Below are positions 22,544-35,476 of a DNA stretch of 64,000 nt, one piece after another; positions within the stretch are counted from its first letter, which is position 1; each line of letters begins with the position of its first letter. Under the pieces are notes generated by a model. That model had not been told where the DNA came from and did no database searches. It saw nothing but the letters and a program-made list of their open reading frames with translations. The stretch lies in the NCBI GenBank assembly GCA_030685235.1, contig MU839093.1, forward strand, positions 372,001 through 436,000, in the 5' to 3' direction. The DNA comes from Copromyces sp. CBS 386.78. Lineage: Eukaryota; Ascomycota; Sordariomycetes; Sordariales; Sordariaceae. A program made the position numbers and the translations under genes.

Positions 22544-23275
22544 ATAATTGATTAGTTTTATTATTAATAAAAACACTTGGAAGCCACTCATCACTGCCCG
22601 GCTGGATCTTTGGATTCCTTGTATGAGATCGAATATCCGTTGGTGATCGATGTCCCGTGAGAGTTTTGTCAGTACGCACGCATCACTTTTCTTTTTCGTT
22701 CTACGTGTAAAAGCCGAGTACGGAATGATTAACACTCTACCTCCGAATGGAGGCCAGGTGTCTTTAACATCCCGTAAGCAGTTAGCACGCACGTCAAGTA
22801 TATCTGTAGGCATCTGAGCAACATGGGTCGGCAGAAAAAATCGTCTCACCCCATACATGAGGCCTTGCTATTTTAAACCCTATAGCATACAGGCAATCCA
22901 AGCCAGACACTCGCGTCTACCTCTTGGCGGTAGTGCAAAACAGTATCATCCAAACATCTGATCGACTGAACAGCTTAATCTCCAAGCTTGCTATAGTTAA
23001 GTCTTGCTTAAAACCTGGGTTGGCCATCTCCCCAATGAGGTGGCGATGAGCCACGAAGTTGGCTGGCTGGCTGGCTTGCTGGTTACAATTCTCACCTTGT
23101 AAGAGAGAGAGCATGAGATGAGTCGTGAACAGCAGGCTGAAGCGAGTCCACTACAGTACCGTACCGTACGCACCAACCAGGCAGGTCATGGTCCAAGTTC
23201 AGGGCGCCGTTCACACCTATCCCCGGGTCAGTGGCATCAGTGCCCACCCAGCCCGCGTATGGAGAACCTACTACA
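22544..23275. other. intergenic, no gene recognised
   Basis: Only short frames without family resemblance. It links the methyltransferase remnant to the hAT insertion. Confidence 0.4.
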
Positions 23276-23283
23276 TATGTAGC
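23276..23283. repeat. 8-bp target-site duplication of hAT copy A (left)
   Basis: TATGTAGC, repeated exactly at 26570-26577 after the element. Confidence 0.95.
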
Positions 23284-26200
23284 CAGTGATCTACACAAAT
23301 TAAATCAAATCAAATCTGGGGTCTGATTTGCTTTATTTGAGTATTTTCGAGTGTAGATTTGCTTTGTTTATATAGATATTTGATTTGATTTATTAAATTT
23401 AGTCCGGAAAATTAATTTTCTGGTACATACTAAACCCCGGGAATACTAGAAACTATTAGAAACTACTATATTTACTACTAGTTCTTATATAAGGCGATGC
23501 GTTCAATAGTCGAATATAATAGACGGTGCCTTCGTTAACCGATTACGAACTTCGTCTTACTAAATACCCTCTCCGCCTTTAAAGATATTGTAGGTATAAT
23601 TAGTATATTAATTACTATATATACTAATCTAGGAAACTTATTTTATTATTTATACTCTAATTACTATAATATTAGGTTGATAAAATATTCTAGTAATAAA
23701 TTTCTCTTTATAATATATATGGCGAAGTAGGCTTTAACTTCTTTAACTAATTGATCCTCTTTATTATTAAATAAATTAAAGAAATTATCTTTAAGTAGAT
23801 ATTCCTGACGGCGCTCCTTTTTTTTTATATAATTTCGAGCCGGGGATTAATATTAGCCGATATCTTTTAGACCGCAATATTAATTTATAAAGATCTATTT
23901 AAAGGTTTCGAAAAGGTTTGTTCCCTTTATTATATTATAATATAAATAGAGAGCTTACTTATATTTAATAGGGTATAAGAGTATAGCGAGCTAATATAAT
24001 TAATAGTCGTTTAATAATTCCTAATACTTCTATAGCTTTACTATCGCTAGATTAATATTATTACAAATAAAAACCTCGCTATTATGACCAAAATTTATTC
24101 GAAGAATTTTATTTTATATTAGGCGAGGGAGGGGTTGACTTTATACGGGCTTTTTAAAACGAAGTAAATTAATTTTATAATTATAAAACCGAGCCGGTAT
24201 ATAGTAGGTTCGATATAACCGCCGAGGGGTAAAGCTAGCGATTTCGTTAATTCGAATATTAATTAGTTTAGCGAAAAGTATATAGCGGGGTAGGATATTA
24301 GAACTATTAGTAAAGGATTCGACTTCGAAGCGGATATAGTATATAAATCGTTATTTTTTTAGTTCTTCTATTAATTTTTTAAATTCAATAAAGATATTAT
24401 TAAAATTAAGTTGCCTACTTTTAAATCGGTTCGTAAGCTCTTTAAATTTAACGAATATAGAGTCGACGGCAATTAGTATAACTTAATTATTATTAAATAA
24501 TTTCGTTAATTTTTTCTCCTTTAATAAATCTTTGTTTAATAAATATTAATAATTTAGTATTAATTGTAAGTAAATAGCGTACTTAATTATATTATATTAG
24601 GAATTCTAACGAATTGAATTATTTTATATAAAGTTGAGATTCTTTTTATTATTGTTAATATAAAGGTTTCTAAATTTTATAATTTATTCTAAAATTATAC
24701 TACTAATTATAAAATTGCGGAAGTTAGCGCATTTTTAAAGGGACTTTCGAATAAAGACGACAATATTATAGAACTTGCCGAATACGTTACGTTTCTTCTA
24801 TTAATTTATTATATTATTATTTTCGTCGTTTAAGATAGAAGGGTTAAATTCTTCGTTAATTAACCTAAATATATTCTCCTTAAAAAAGGCTTTCGCCGCA
24901 ACGTTAAAAATATAATTAAAATAACGAACGTAACGATTTTTCGAATTTACTTTAATAATAGAATCGTTATTATTATTAAATACGTATTTAATTATAATAT
25001 TATTCAATTGAATATTGTCCGACGAAAATACTCCTAATTTGCGGCGGATTTAGTACGTATTAATAATATTATTAATAATAATAATTAGTAAGTCCGATCG
25101 TTAGTAATTATTCTAACGTAGGATTAATCGGATTAATTAATATTTTTATTACCGTAATAACTTTAGATATAGGGTATTACTAATAAGCGAATTTTCGAGG
25201 CGCTAATTGCGTTAGCGAAATATATAATAACCGTAAAAATTGTATACTTATTTGGCGAAGTTTAGAAATCGAAGGAGATATATATTTTATACGGCGTCGC
25301 AGTAAACTCTTCTTTTACCTTTACTTTCTCTTTTTTAAAGCGATCCTTTAATTATTTCCCTATTGTTATCCCGCTATTTAGAAAGATAGCGTTAATAATA
25401 AATAGGTTTAATAAATAAACCAGCTTACAAAATTGTAGGTTTTCGACGATAGCAAACCCTATATTAAATAAAATAATAAAATCGACGAATATATTTTTAA
25501 TATTTTTACTAATAGTCTTTATAATAATATAAATCGATTAGAACTTCGATTTTATAAACGAAGTATATATATTATTAGTCCGCTATCTCTTATTATTATT
25601 ATTATAAAATACTTTAACTACTTTTTTTTCTATTAATTTCTCGGGCGACAATATATTATAGGCGATCTTTAAATAATTAAATACTAACGTTATTGCCCTT
25701 AAATCGAATAATATACTATATTTACTATATAAGAACTATTTCGAATTGGTTTTACAAGGGTTTTTGTCTTTTAATTATAATAATTTCGTACTATATTCGC
25801 TAATTTATAATTTATTAGACCGTTTATTGAACGTTTACGACTGCAAAATATACTTCCGACGTTCGTATTCGAAATATAGCTATTTTGCCTATTATATATA
25901 AATAATATTATTGGGGTTAATAATATTTAATTTGGCGATTCGTATTTTAATTAATTTTACGATAAAGCGCCCGAAAGGTTGGCGGGGTTTAATAAATACG
26001 TTAACCGACTATTAGGGAGATTTTAGTACGGTATTAAATAATAAAAATAGTAGTAAGGTTATATTAGCGTCGATTAGCGCTAAGGTAATAAAATTCGTTT
26101 AATTGGATTGAAAAATAATAGATTGAAATATAGTAAATTAGTAATTAGTACGTATTATTATTAAAATTAATTTAATTAATAGAGTAATTAACAATTTAAT

Positions 26201-26569
26201 TAATAGAGGAGGCGACGATTTGGGGGAGGCGGCGAGTTAGGGGGGGGGGGCGGGATTAAAAAGGTATTAAAAATCTATATTAATAATATTAAAAATTATA
26301 GCAATATTTCGTTACCTAGTCGAAATACGATATTTTCTTCGTTAATACTGTTATATTTGTACTCAAAATTCTATAGCAAAAGTTATATTATACGTACCGG
26401 AGAGGTATATATGGTAAAAATATTATGTATTATTAACGAAATAAATTTAATAAATTAAATATAGCATTATATTTACGTTAATTTGAAACCTTGTTTACCC
26501 GTATTTGATTTATTGACTAGAGGGTAGATTTGCTTTAATTTGTTAAGATTTGATTTGTGTAGACCACTG
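23284..26569 (-). mobile_element. hAT DNA transposon, copy A, RIP-degraded
   Basis: 3286 bp. It starts CAGTGATCTACACAAAT and ends, reverse-complemented, CAGTGGTCTACACAAATC, with subterminal AAATCAAAT repeats and a perfect 8-bp target duplication. Length and ends match the copy at 44210-47495 in reverse. Transposase sense is minus: the frame at 25007-24801 keeps YVRYFNYIFNVAAKAFFK, comparable to the hAT segment around 'H(I)INL..KAFL'. The body is almost entirely A/T with stops in every frame, as expected after RIP, so no transposase is made. Confidence 0.93.
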
Positions 26570-26577
26570 TATGTAGC

Positions 26578-29500
26578 CCTACATATGTACCGGTATCTCT
26601 TCCCACATTCCGCCGAATGCTTGTCGTGCTCAGACCTAGGTAATGTCATACCTACAGGGGGATGACCGGGAACCTGGAATGACGCGTGCTTCCTGGTGAT
26701 TCACCATCGTCGAAGGCCGATAGTCGATCTACCATCACCCACGCTCGACATGGCAGGTTGACGCCAGATAGGCGACAATTTATGAAGCCGATGATGCAAT
26801 GTTGATCAAGTAACGCGAAGATAACGTTTCCGCATTTGGTGACACGAACGATTTTGTGTCTGGTTATGGCGGAAGTGTGTATGCAGATAGTTGATAGCTG
26901 ATATCCAGACGTCTGGGTAGGTTGGTATGTATGTGACCAGTGGTGGGGGGAAAATAGATGTCAAACACTTTGATGAAGGGTGGTATCGGGATTCATCTCA
27001 TTAGGGTCTTGTGACAGGCTAGGAAGAAGGAATCCACGAGAGGATGATGCGGAGGACGGGGGTCAAGAGTGGACCGTGGAGGGACAAAAAAGGCCATGGC
27101 CCGGGAGTGAAGCTGTGAAGATGAATTAGGGAACGGGGGTCAAGGTTGGCAAGGCAGTGGATCCACCAGTCGGAGAGTGGAAGAGCCGTGGCTGGGTCTT
27201 TGGGTTGAAGCTTTGACGTTCGTTTCCTCGTGGCAGCGTGGATCCTATCGAATATTGCCAGTGACGCTACTGTGCGATCGGCTTCAACATTGGGGGTTGT
27301 TACTGCAAATCGATGGGGAAGGTAACAAGAGCTCATTACTTTTCCTGGTCCACCGCGCTTGTAGATATCCGGGAGCTCGGAGCGTCCCATGCCTTGTCAA
27401 TGTTACCCTTTTCGGATGTCAAGTGAAGGTGTTGATGACTTGATGGGATCGGGAAGTTTGGAGACACTCGCACGCCATTCAACAGTCAACGGCTCGTCAC
27501 ACTTTAAACCGATGATAAGTGATATAACTGTGAGGCGAGGCAAGGCAGTAAATAATAGGCTAGTGAACCAAGCAACGAAAGTGTGTGTTTGGCATGTCTC
27601 ATGGAGCGAATCCTGGATCGGAGGTTGAAGCGGTTATGCAGGGCCGCCGTATGCGTGATGCTTCAACCAACAACTACTATATCGTTTTCGTATCCCACGC
27701 CCGAACCTAGCACGTGTCGAAGAAAAGAGAACCAAGGTCTTGAGGTGTTCCATCCCGAGGTTCACCATGTCTTGTTTCAGCGGAGAATACCGTCGGTACC
27801 AACTTATGGCTGCGGAAAGCTGTCCCGTCGCCTGTGTGTGTCCGAATGCCGTGACGCTTTCAGAACGGAGGCCTTGTGAGGCCCTGAGGACCTCTTTGAC
27901 CATGTTCAGGTCTCGTTGGGAAAGGGTTTATGAAATGATATTTGAACAGGCGAAGAGTGCCTCGTAGTAACAAGATCCATTTATATGTCCACTTGGATAT
28001 GGCCTGTTCATATCGGATTTGATGATGGGTGAGACTGACGGAGTGAGTGTCTGGTCTCGTCACATAACCCGCAACCCTTGGTGTTCGTGATCACGACCAG
28101 GTTTTTATGACGGATTAAGGCGCAATGACGGGTGTCGGTAATTGGTAAGGGACACGGCATGTAACGGCAGTCAAGATGACCCAACTGGCGGAAATCGCGG
28201 ACGAGACTGTGTATTATGTGCATATCTGGAGACCGAAGAGACGGCCGTGGTAGGTGGTGATAACGTAAAGATGGGGTGTCATGGCGGCTTAACCAGCTCG
28301 TCGGCTGGCATCCGGCCTACCACAGATATGTAGGACCCTCAGAAGGACCCAACCCAAAGGAGGAGGAGGAGGAGAAAAGGAGTGAGACGGGGATAATGTC
28401 GAGTGTCAGCTGCAAGGCTGAGAGATGAAGTGGTTTCTCTGCCGAACGAGCATTTAAACTGGCCAATGATAAGTAGAGGAGGGGTGAGGTGAAGCGGGAA
28501 AACAGTTGGAAACAGCCGACAGAAATAGTGGCCTGCCGGGGGCTTGCTATGGTAAAGAGATGAGGCTCATGATGCTGGAAAGGAAGTTCCTCATAGCCCA
28601 CAGTGGCGGAGCTGGAGCCGGGAAGAGAATCAGCACGGAAATTGACTCCAAACTCTTCTTCAGCGGATGTGATTTCCCGAATGCCAGTGGCAGAACGTGG
28701 TACAGTGAAATTGGTGGGTGACGGTTGGAGACTGTGAAGTTGAATGATGGTTCAGATTTTCAAATGGAAGGAAGGACGTTGCGAATGGTTCGAAACCAAA
28801 AGGGGAAAGAAGGGGTGCCTGGCGCAGGTACGTACCCGGCTTTTGGTGCAGGGCCGAGCAGCGACCAATGGCGTGTTGTGGATTGGAAGTTTTGGTGGAG
28901 TCGACAACTCGATCTTTCAATTCGGATCCGTCCGAGACTTGGAACAGCGGCCCGGCGTGCGGCGGTGCCACTCTCTTCAGGCGATGCGGAGCCGTGATCC
29001 CGACAAAATCCACTTGTTCAGCCAATTGGGTGAACTTCGGAACTCAGGTGGCCCGCGAAGCCCGCCGCGCACGAATTACCCCGGGAAGGAAAGCTGAACC
29101 CCACATCGTTCCTGTTACTGTAAAGTGGAAAGTCACAACCCACTCGCTCGCAGCAGCCCTCCTGCCCTCGCAGGCCTCGCTAGGTCGCGCTTGGCTGGCC
29201 CGAAAGGAAAGAGCTGGACTTGCCAAACCCTGCCCCGCGCCGCTTCCCATTGGCAGATTGGCGACGACACAACCGGGCAACTGCAACTGCCCAACGGGCG
29301 AGGCTCCCAACGATGAAAAATCTCTGCTGCGGGAAAGTGCCTCCTTCGGCTTCCCGTCAAGTAGTGAGTGCAGTCGGGTGGATGTGGGCTGAAGATGGAT
29401 CTTGTGTCCTGTCCGGCCAGTCCCGTTGACCTGGACAACTGCTGTCTTATTGCACTACAAATTACCAGCGGTACCTTAGTGTTTTACTAGACGGCCCCGT

Positions 29501-31075
29501 CCAACCGCAATACCGACATTCTCGCCTCCCACAGTCTGGCCGGTAGGAACACTCGGGCTTCTCCCGCTCTTCGCATGAACCCCACGATGCTTGCTGAGAC
29601 GGGGTCTCGTCCCGGTTTTGGCAAGGGGAAACGAAAATGGAGCTCTGATCTCGGCCAAACTGGAAATGACCCTATAGCGTCTGAGTCTGAAAACAACCGT
29701 TTTCGGGTTTGGAGGAGTCTTTTGTATGTAGTATATGATTTGACAGCTTGACGGCTTCCATCCACTTGTGTCTGTCGATTGCAACATTGCATCTCCAACC
29801 ACGCGACGAGGCGTTGATTTCTCTAGTGTACATACCTCTAGGTACCTAGACCAGGGCACTAACAGATGGAAACATTAACTCCCGAGATAAGGCAAGCGTG
29901 GGCCCCGGCCAACCGGATCATGATGCACCAAGACTTCAAAATAGTAACCTTGGGCAACGGGACTAACGGCGGAGAGACATGCACCGAGTCCTTCACTGGC
30001 GTCTATGGTAGGCTTTTCTTGGGTCTGTTGCTTGAGAAGACCTAACTTCTATACGTATGGTGTAAGAGGTAGAGAGGGAGTGAGAAGAGACATGTTGGCT
30101 GTTTGGCCCGTTCGGCGAGATTTGGGGAAACAATATTTGCCTAAAAAGAGCGACATCTGCCATCTGCCCCTTATATTGCTACCGCTCGCCTGTCCGGCAC
30201 CTCCCTAGAGGTAGAGTCTGCACGGGATCGTCGTCCCCAGCTCCCGGATTGGATCCATCCAGAACCCAGCGCCATCCCGGCCCACGCTCCCTCAAGTGCC
30301 ACCACGTTTAAGAGATATATCCCACACGCATACCGATCCATCATATCCCATCCCATATAAGACAGTATCAAGCACCCCAATAAGGCGTGTGTCCCTTCCA
30401 AGTCACAAGAGTTACGTGGATCGCCATTTTTCTTACCCTCTTGTCAACACATCTTCTTCGGCACTCGGAACGAAACAACCCTAGAAGAAAAGTGGTGGAT
30501 AATAACTGTTGGAAGAGTCGGTCGAGGTCCCTGTCAGCAACCTAAGTGAGGTGGATTGTGGATTACGATACCCTATTCGGCCGACGTTCTCCCATCTGGT
30601 CTACCTAACCTACCTAGCCTTTTATTAGTTGGCCGCTGCCCCCTGGGGTAGCCCCGTCGACCCGTTTGGAGACCTGAAGTGCCTGGATATTGGAGTCTTG
30701 GGGACTGGAGAAACTGGAGACTCTGGGGAACGATCGGAGCCCGAGATTATTATCCACACCACTGGGACCACGCAACGTTGTGTGAGAAGTCTCCGAACAA
30801 GGGAAACAAGACAAGAAGCCCGTCTCTCCCACACACCACTCTCTTTACCTTCAAGTACCTGGCACTCATACACACACTCACACTCACAACCATACTCGAT
30901 GCTATACAAGCATACAATACAACAACGGCAACAAAACCAGCATCTACCCAAGAGACAACCCTTGCTACATCAGCATCTTCACCAAGAACAACAGCATCGC
31001 CAAGTACTACACACAAACCAACCGAGAGGAACATCGATGGTCAGGTAGTACCACGGAGAGACAACAACCTACACA
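26578..31075. other. 4.5-kb stretch with no recognisable gene; promoter of the DUF1479 gene at its right end
   Basis: Base composition returns to normal (about half GC) but the many overlapping frames on both strands resemble no family and show no consistent codon bias. The last about 450 bases (30620-31075) are CA-rich and would be the 5' untranslated region of the gene at 31076. Confidence 0.4.
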
Positions 31076-33586
31076 ATGGCAACTTCAACAACGGGTGGTG
31101 GTGGTGCCGTGCTGGTGTCGACAACACCTCAGACGCCGGGTACCACAAGGATAACGAGATCATCACGAGAGTCGAATTTCCCGGCAGCAGCCATGCTTAG
31201 TCCGGGTGGTGGTAAGGACGTTGGGACAGGGGTGGTGTCTGGACTCTCTGTGAATGGGTACCAAGAGCCACGCCGGCGGTGCGACCAATGCCCTGGGGGC
31301 CAGCGGCGCACGCCATGCACCCACCACAATCCGGGGTACAGCCAGTCACAGCAGCGCGAGCCCGAGTTTATCCTGTCCTCCTCGTCGGTTGCTGCAGCGC
31401 TACCAGGACCATTAACAGGGACCTCCTCAGCGGTACACAACCATCTCCAACGACCCCGCAGAATCTCGAAACTCAAGCACCGCTCCCTGACTGCCACCCT
31501 GGCGAACCTTAAGAATGCCGGCTCCCTCAGCAACAATAACATTGGCCGCCCCCGAAGCAGCGGTTCTCCTGTCACCCAAGCCACCCAAGAACAAAACGAC
31601 ATGGAGCCGCCCGTGCTCTCATTTTACGGCACCGAGCCCGTCCCCCTTCCCAGCCGTTTTGCCCAGATCAAGCGCAGCCTCGTCGCTGGCCACGAAAAGG
31701 AGCTCGAGGCTTCGTGGGCCCGTCTGATAGCTGCACTGCGCGAAGAGGTCGACAACATTGCCTCGCGCGGTTCCTCCATTACTCCCAGCATCGATTTTGC
31801 CGAGATTTCGAACCCTTCCAAAAAGGCAGACTTCGCCCGCGACCTTAAGCGCTACGGTCTTGGCGTCATCCGCGGCGTCGTGCCCCACGCCGATGCGCAA
31901 AAGGCCATAGACGAGACCGTCAAGTACCTCGAAACCAAGCACGACTTCAAGGATCCCACCCCTCAAGATCCGACATGCTTCGACTTCTTCTGGTCGCCTG
32001 CCCAAGTGCGCACGCGCGCCCACCCCAAGGTGCTGCAAGCACAGCGCTTCGCCATGTCGCTCTGGGACAATGATGCCGACGATCGCATGGCCACCCGTTT
32101 CCCCATTGCATATGCTGATCGTCTGCGCATTCACGGCGCCAACATCGGCGGAGTGGGCCCCGATGCCGCTGAAAAGAAGGCAAGCGAGGACCCGGCCGCC
32201 GCAGAGGCCCATAAGGCTGCAATGGAGCTCCTTGGCGACTTCGCATCCTCGACCGTCATCGCCCAGGTCGACAATGGCAGTCTCGAGCGGTGGGAGTCGG
32301 ACGGTTATGGCCGCGGAGGTACCTACGACGCCGTCTTCAAAGGGGAGTGGGAGAAGTACGACCCCTGGGATCCTACCTACCGCGTGACCGCCACCCCGGA
32401 TCTCTACAACGGCTACGGTGCCTGCAGCATCTTCCGCATGTACCAGGGCATCGTGGCTCTCAGCACCATCGACCCGGGCATGGTACGGCTGCTGCCCAGC
32501 CCCAAGCTGGCCACCGCCTACTTCCTGCTCCGTCCCTTCTTCTCGCCCAAGAACCCGCCGCCCGAGCGTCGCGAAGGTCCCGAGTGGGAGGCCTTCCTCG
32601 ACGCATCCAACTGGGCCCTCGACGCCGAGCAAAGCACCATCATCCACGGCGCCGTTCCCGGCCACGCCCAGCGTCTCACCGAGCTCTGGCATCCGCATCT
32701 GCACCTCCGCCGCACCCTCACCACCCTTCCCACCTTGCAAACAGGCGATTACATCGTCTGGCACCCAGACCTGGCCTACCACATCACCTCGAACCCCAAC
32801 ACCATGGCGAGCCGCGCACCCACGCCACCAAACCCTGGCGAGAACGACGACGGCGACGACGACGAGGCACCCGTCAGCAAGCCGGTGTCGATCCTCGTCT
32901 ACGTCCCCGCCGCCCCCCTCACCCAGACCAACGCGCTGTACCTGGCCCGCCAGCGCAAGACCTTCCAGCGCGGACACCCCGGTCCTGACTTCGATTCTAC
33001 GGGAAGCGGTCTAGGCAGCGAGGCGTCGCACTCTGGAAGGCCGGGCGAGACGGAAATCGCCGAGGTTGGCGGTCCCGCGGGCTTGCAGGCCATGGGTCTG
33101 GCGCCCTTTGACATTGCGCCCACGCCGACGAGCAATTCCAGCAATGATGGGGAAGTGGAAGACGAAGATGTTGAGATGGAGGGTACTGCGACTGGCAGCA
33201 GGAACAAGGCTTCTGCTACTGCTGAGTCAAGCACAACGGAGACGATTGGCGGCGTGTCAAACATCCCCGTTAGCCGGGCTGAGGCAGAAGTCGCGAGGAT
33301 GGCGAATATCATTCTGTTCCCGGATCGTTATGATTTTTATATGGGTACTAGGCGGACCTCGACGGCGACTAAGAGGAAGAGGTCGTCGGATGTTAAGGAT
33401 GAGGAGAAGGAGAAGGGGAAGAGGAAAGAGACGAGTCCGTCATTACCCGCTAGGGCAAGCAACAAGGTGGTCACGGTGCCGGTTCAAGTGAAGCAGGAGC
33501 AAGAGAAGCGGGCGGATGAGGAGATGGCGAGGAGGCCCAGCCAGCAAGGTCAGCAGGAGAAGGAGAGGAAAGCAAGCAGGGCTTAA
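31076..33586 (+). CDS. DUF1479 protein (2OG/Fe(II) oxygenase-like), 836 aa
   Basis: Single-exon gene with start context CACAATGGC. The N-terminal about 180 residues are Ser/Pro/Gln-rich, with a possible metal-binding CDQC...C..H patch (about 70-85). The DUF1479 domain spans about 180-640: RYGLGVIRGVVP, DFFWSPAQVRTRAHP, YADRLRIHG, the metal-site region IAQVDNGSLERWESDGYG, KYDPWDPTYR, YNGYGACSIFRMYQG, LLPSPKLATAYFLLRPFF and GDYIVWHPDLAYHI. In this family the first metal motif is normally HxD; here residue 397 is Gln (QVD), so iron binding may be impaired. The C-terminal about 170 residues are acidic then basic low complexity (KRKRSSDVKDEEKEKGKRKE), which suggests nuclear localisation. Substrate unknown. 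The large minus-strand frames here are shadows. Confidence 0.88.
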   Translation: MATSTTGGGGAVLVSTTPQTPGTTRITRSSRESNFPAAAMLSPGGGKDVGTGVVSGLSVNGYQEPRRRCDQCPGGQRRTPCTHHNPGYSQSQQREPEFILSSSSVAAALPGPLTGTSSAVHNHLQRPRRISKLKHRSLTATLANLKNAGSLSNNNIGRPRSSGSPVTQATQEQNDMEPPVLSFYGTEPVPLPSRFAQIKRSLVAGHEKELEASWARLIAALREEVDNIASRGSSITPSIDFAEISNPSKKADFARDLKRYGLGVIRGVVPHADAQKAIDETVKYLETKHDFKDPTPQDPTCFDFFWSPAQVRTRAHPKVLQAQRFAMSLWDNDADDRMATRFPIAYADRLRIHGANIGGVGPDAAEKKASEDPAAAEAHKAAMELLGDFASSTVIAQVDNGSLERWESDGYGRGGTYDAVFKGEWEKYDPWDPTYRVTATPDLYNGYGACSIFRMYQGIVALSTIDPGMVRLLPSPKLATAYFLLRPFFSPKNPPPERREGPEWEAFLDASNWALDAEQSTIIHGAVPGHAQRLTELWHPHLHLRRTLTTLPTLQTGDYIVWHPDLAYHITSNPNTMASRAPTPPNPGENDDGDDDEAPVSKPVSILVYVPAAPLTQTNALYLARQRKTFQRGHPGPDFDSTGSGLGSEASHSGRPGETEIAEVGGPAGLQAMGLAPFDIAPTPTSNSSNDGEVEDEDVEMEGTATGSRNKASATAESSTTETIGGVSNIPVSRAEAEVARMANIILFPDRYDFYMGTRRTSTATKRKRSSDVKDEEKEKGKRKETSPSLPARASNKVVTVPVQVKQEQEKRADEEMARRPSQQGQQEKERKASRA

Positions 33587-34124
33587 TAAAGGAGATGATC
33601 ATGTAGTGGAGTGAACGGAGTGTTTGGATCGAGCTTTTGGATTTTCTTGGAGTATTACCTATTTTTGGTCTGATGGTTTCAACTTTTGCACATGAGAAAC
33701 CAGCCAGCGACGGAGCGTGCGGATGGAAGGAAAGTACGTACGTGCGTGCATGGAAGCGATCGATATTCGATAGAGCAGCGACTCATACCCCCCTTATATT
33801 TCCAGATCCCCATTAGTCATACCCCCTTTTTTTGTATGTGCCCTTTTGTTTGCTCCTTTCAGTGTACTGGGCCTGCTACATTTTCATGTCATAGTACCTT
33901 ATATACCTATTCGTGTTACTTATTTACAACATTTGCTAGCTGTCCTGACCGGCTCCCACCGCGATCTGTGTTATCATCCCTGTGGATAGACACCGGGTAG
34001 AAATCATTACCAATGATCTAGACTAGTGCCTGTGAAGCCACAAGTCGTTGACTTTATCCTTATTGCTATCGGTTCGTTGTCCCCCTTTCCCCTCTCCCTA
34101 CCACTAACTAACAAACAACCCCAG
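33587..34124. other. 3' flank of the DUF1479 gene
   Basis: No gene is recognised. At 34078-34124 there is a pyrimidine-rich stretch with CTAAC and CCCCAG that looks like an intron end (see next entry). Confidence 0.4.
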
Positions 34125-34498
34125 GGCAACGCTACAACAATCATCATCCACGGCCTTGGGAATCCTTCTTCTCGCCGGCAATTACTAGATTCGCAGTCCC
34201 GGACAGACCTACCTACCTACCCCTGGGCAACAACCGTTACCGACACCATGGCCATAATGGAGCATTTGCCTCTTCTTCCTCCTCCTCCTCCGGTCAGCAT
34301 ATGGATTGGAGCAGGGCCAGGCATCCATACGTGTTCTATTTTGATACAGTCAAGAGTCCCTTCCACAAACAATGGAGAGTCGTCCTAGACACTCAACACC
34401 ATCTCTCACCATCATCATCATCATCAAGATCAAAACCGAGTGAACACATCCATTTGAACAACCACTTCCATTTCTGCTTCCAACTCCTCCGTATCTAG
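34125..34498 (+). CDS. Possible 3' exon of an unrecognised gene
   Basis: After an intron-like CTAAC...CCCCAG, one frame reads about 124 codons with a plausible composition: RYNNHHPRPWESFF, VPDRPTYLPLGNN, a Ser run, then HPYVFYFDTVKSPFHKQW and a Ser/His-rich end. No ATG-started upstream exon could be fixed and no family is recognised. A further frame at 34628-34846 (LLVELDSEFDFDLAVAKHF) could belong to the same gene through another intron. Weak evidence. Confidence 0.25.
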
Positions 34499-34948
34499 TA
34501 GTACCTGGGTATCATTCCCCACCAATAAAACCAACACCAAAGCATTCCACAACAGTCACTAGACTGTTTGTTTAAACCGTCGAGAAGCTCGTCATCTCCG
34601 AACAGATGCTGAGCCGCTGGAAAACCTGTGCCAAATGCACATTCTGACCCAAGGTTGCACGCACAGCCTGTGCTCCCTGCAATGACCATGCCACCCCCCA
34701 ATTTACTCGTCGAACTCGATTCCGAATTCGACTTCGACCTCGCAGTCGCCAAGCATTTCCAGGGTATCGACAAGCGCCTGCAGGTAGTGCAGCGGGAGGG
34801 GCAGGAGGAAGGGAAGCGCGAGGGCAGTCGAGAGGTTGTACTATAATCGAAGAGGCGTTTTTTTTATAGTTAGTTTTCAGTTTTCAATGTATCAGTCAAA
34901 TCTCACTTTCAGTCCAGTGTCTACAGTCTAGTATCCATTATCCAGTGT

Positions 34949-35476
34949 CTAGTGTCCAACGTCCAGTGTCCAATTTGAAATTGAAACCTGTGTTGGGAAC
35001 AGGATTAAGATGAAAACATGTTTTGATCTTATACGCGCGTTGCGTAGGTAGGGGAGGGTAAGGTAAACTGGAGCTGAGATGAGACTCACGTAAAGACGAA
35101 CGATATGTTCGCAAGCGCAGAGATACCTCGTGGCCGCGCGTTGGGCGCTCTCGCGAGCGAGCAAGCAAAAGCGAACAAGCCCAGGGGCAAGCGACGACGG
35201 AGCGCGAGGGAGAGGAAGGCGAAGGAGCAGTTGCCAGGCCGAGGTCAGGCCAACGAGGTAGCGAATCTGGAGGTACCACCTCCACAGCGTGGCGCTTGCG
35301 AGGAGGGCGCAGGCAAAGCGGACTGGGCGTGGGCGTGCTGGAGAGCCAGCAGCAGCAAAAGAGCACGACTTGAGGAGGGCCGCGATGAGGGGGGCGCGGG
35401 AGAAGAGAGGAGTCTGCCGAAGGAGGTCGGGCAGGAGAAGGACGAGGAGGCGCAAGCTTGTGGTCGTGGTGTTCAT
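34949..35476 (-). CDS. Unrecognised hydrophobic protein, about 175 aa
   Basis: Start context is strong (CCAAGATGAAC). The codon bias fits a real gene of this genome: CTC, GCC, CGC and TTC dominate, while the other two frames look random. The product has hydrophobic stretches at about 7-16, 50-66 and 75-95, and is Arg/Leu/Ala/Pro-rich. A donor-like GTGAGT near 35090 means the C-terminal third may be spliced differently. No family is recognised. Confidence 0.4.
   Translation of the reverse strand: MNTTTTSLRLLVLLLPDLLRQTPLFSRAPLIAALLKSCSFAAAGSPARPRPVRFACALLASATLWRWYLQIRYLVGLTSAWQLLLRLPLPRAPSSLAPGLVRFCLLARESAQRAATRYLCACEHIVRLYVSLISAPVYLTLPYLRNARIRSKHVFILILFPTQVSISNWTLDVGH

Noticed and set aside
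29040..29440. Overlapping open frames on both strands
   Set aside because: Four frames are open at once because of composition; none shows family resemblance or consistent codon use.
31619..32977. 452-codon open frame on the minus strand
   Set aside because: It lies wholly inside the DUF1479 gene on the other strand. GC-rich third positions of that gene keep the antisense frame open, and the translation resembles no family.
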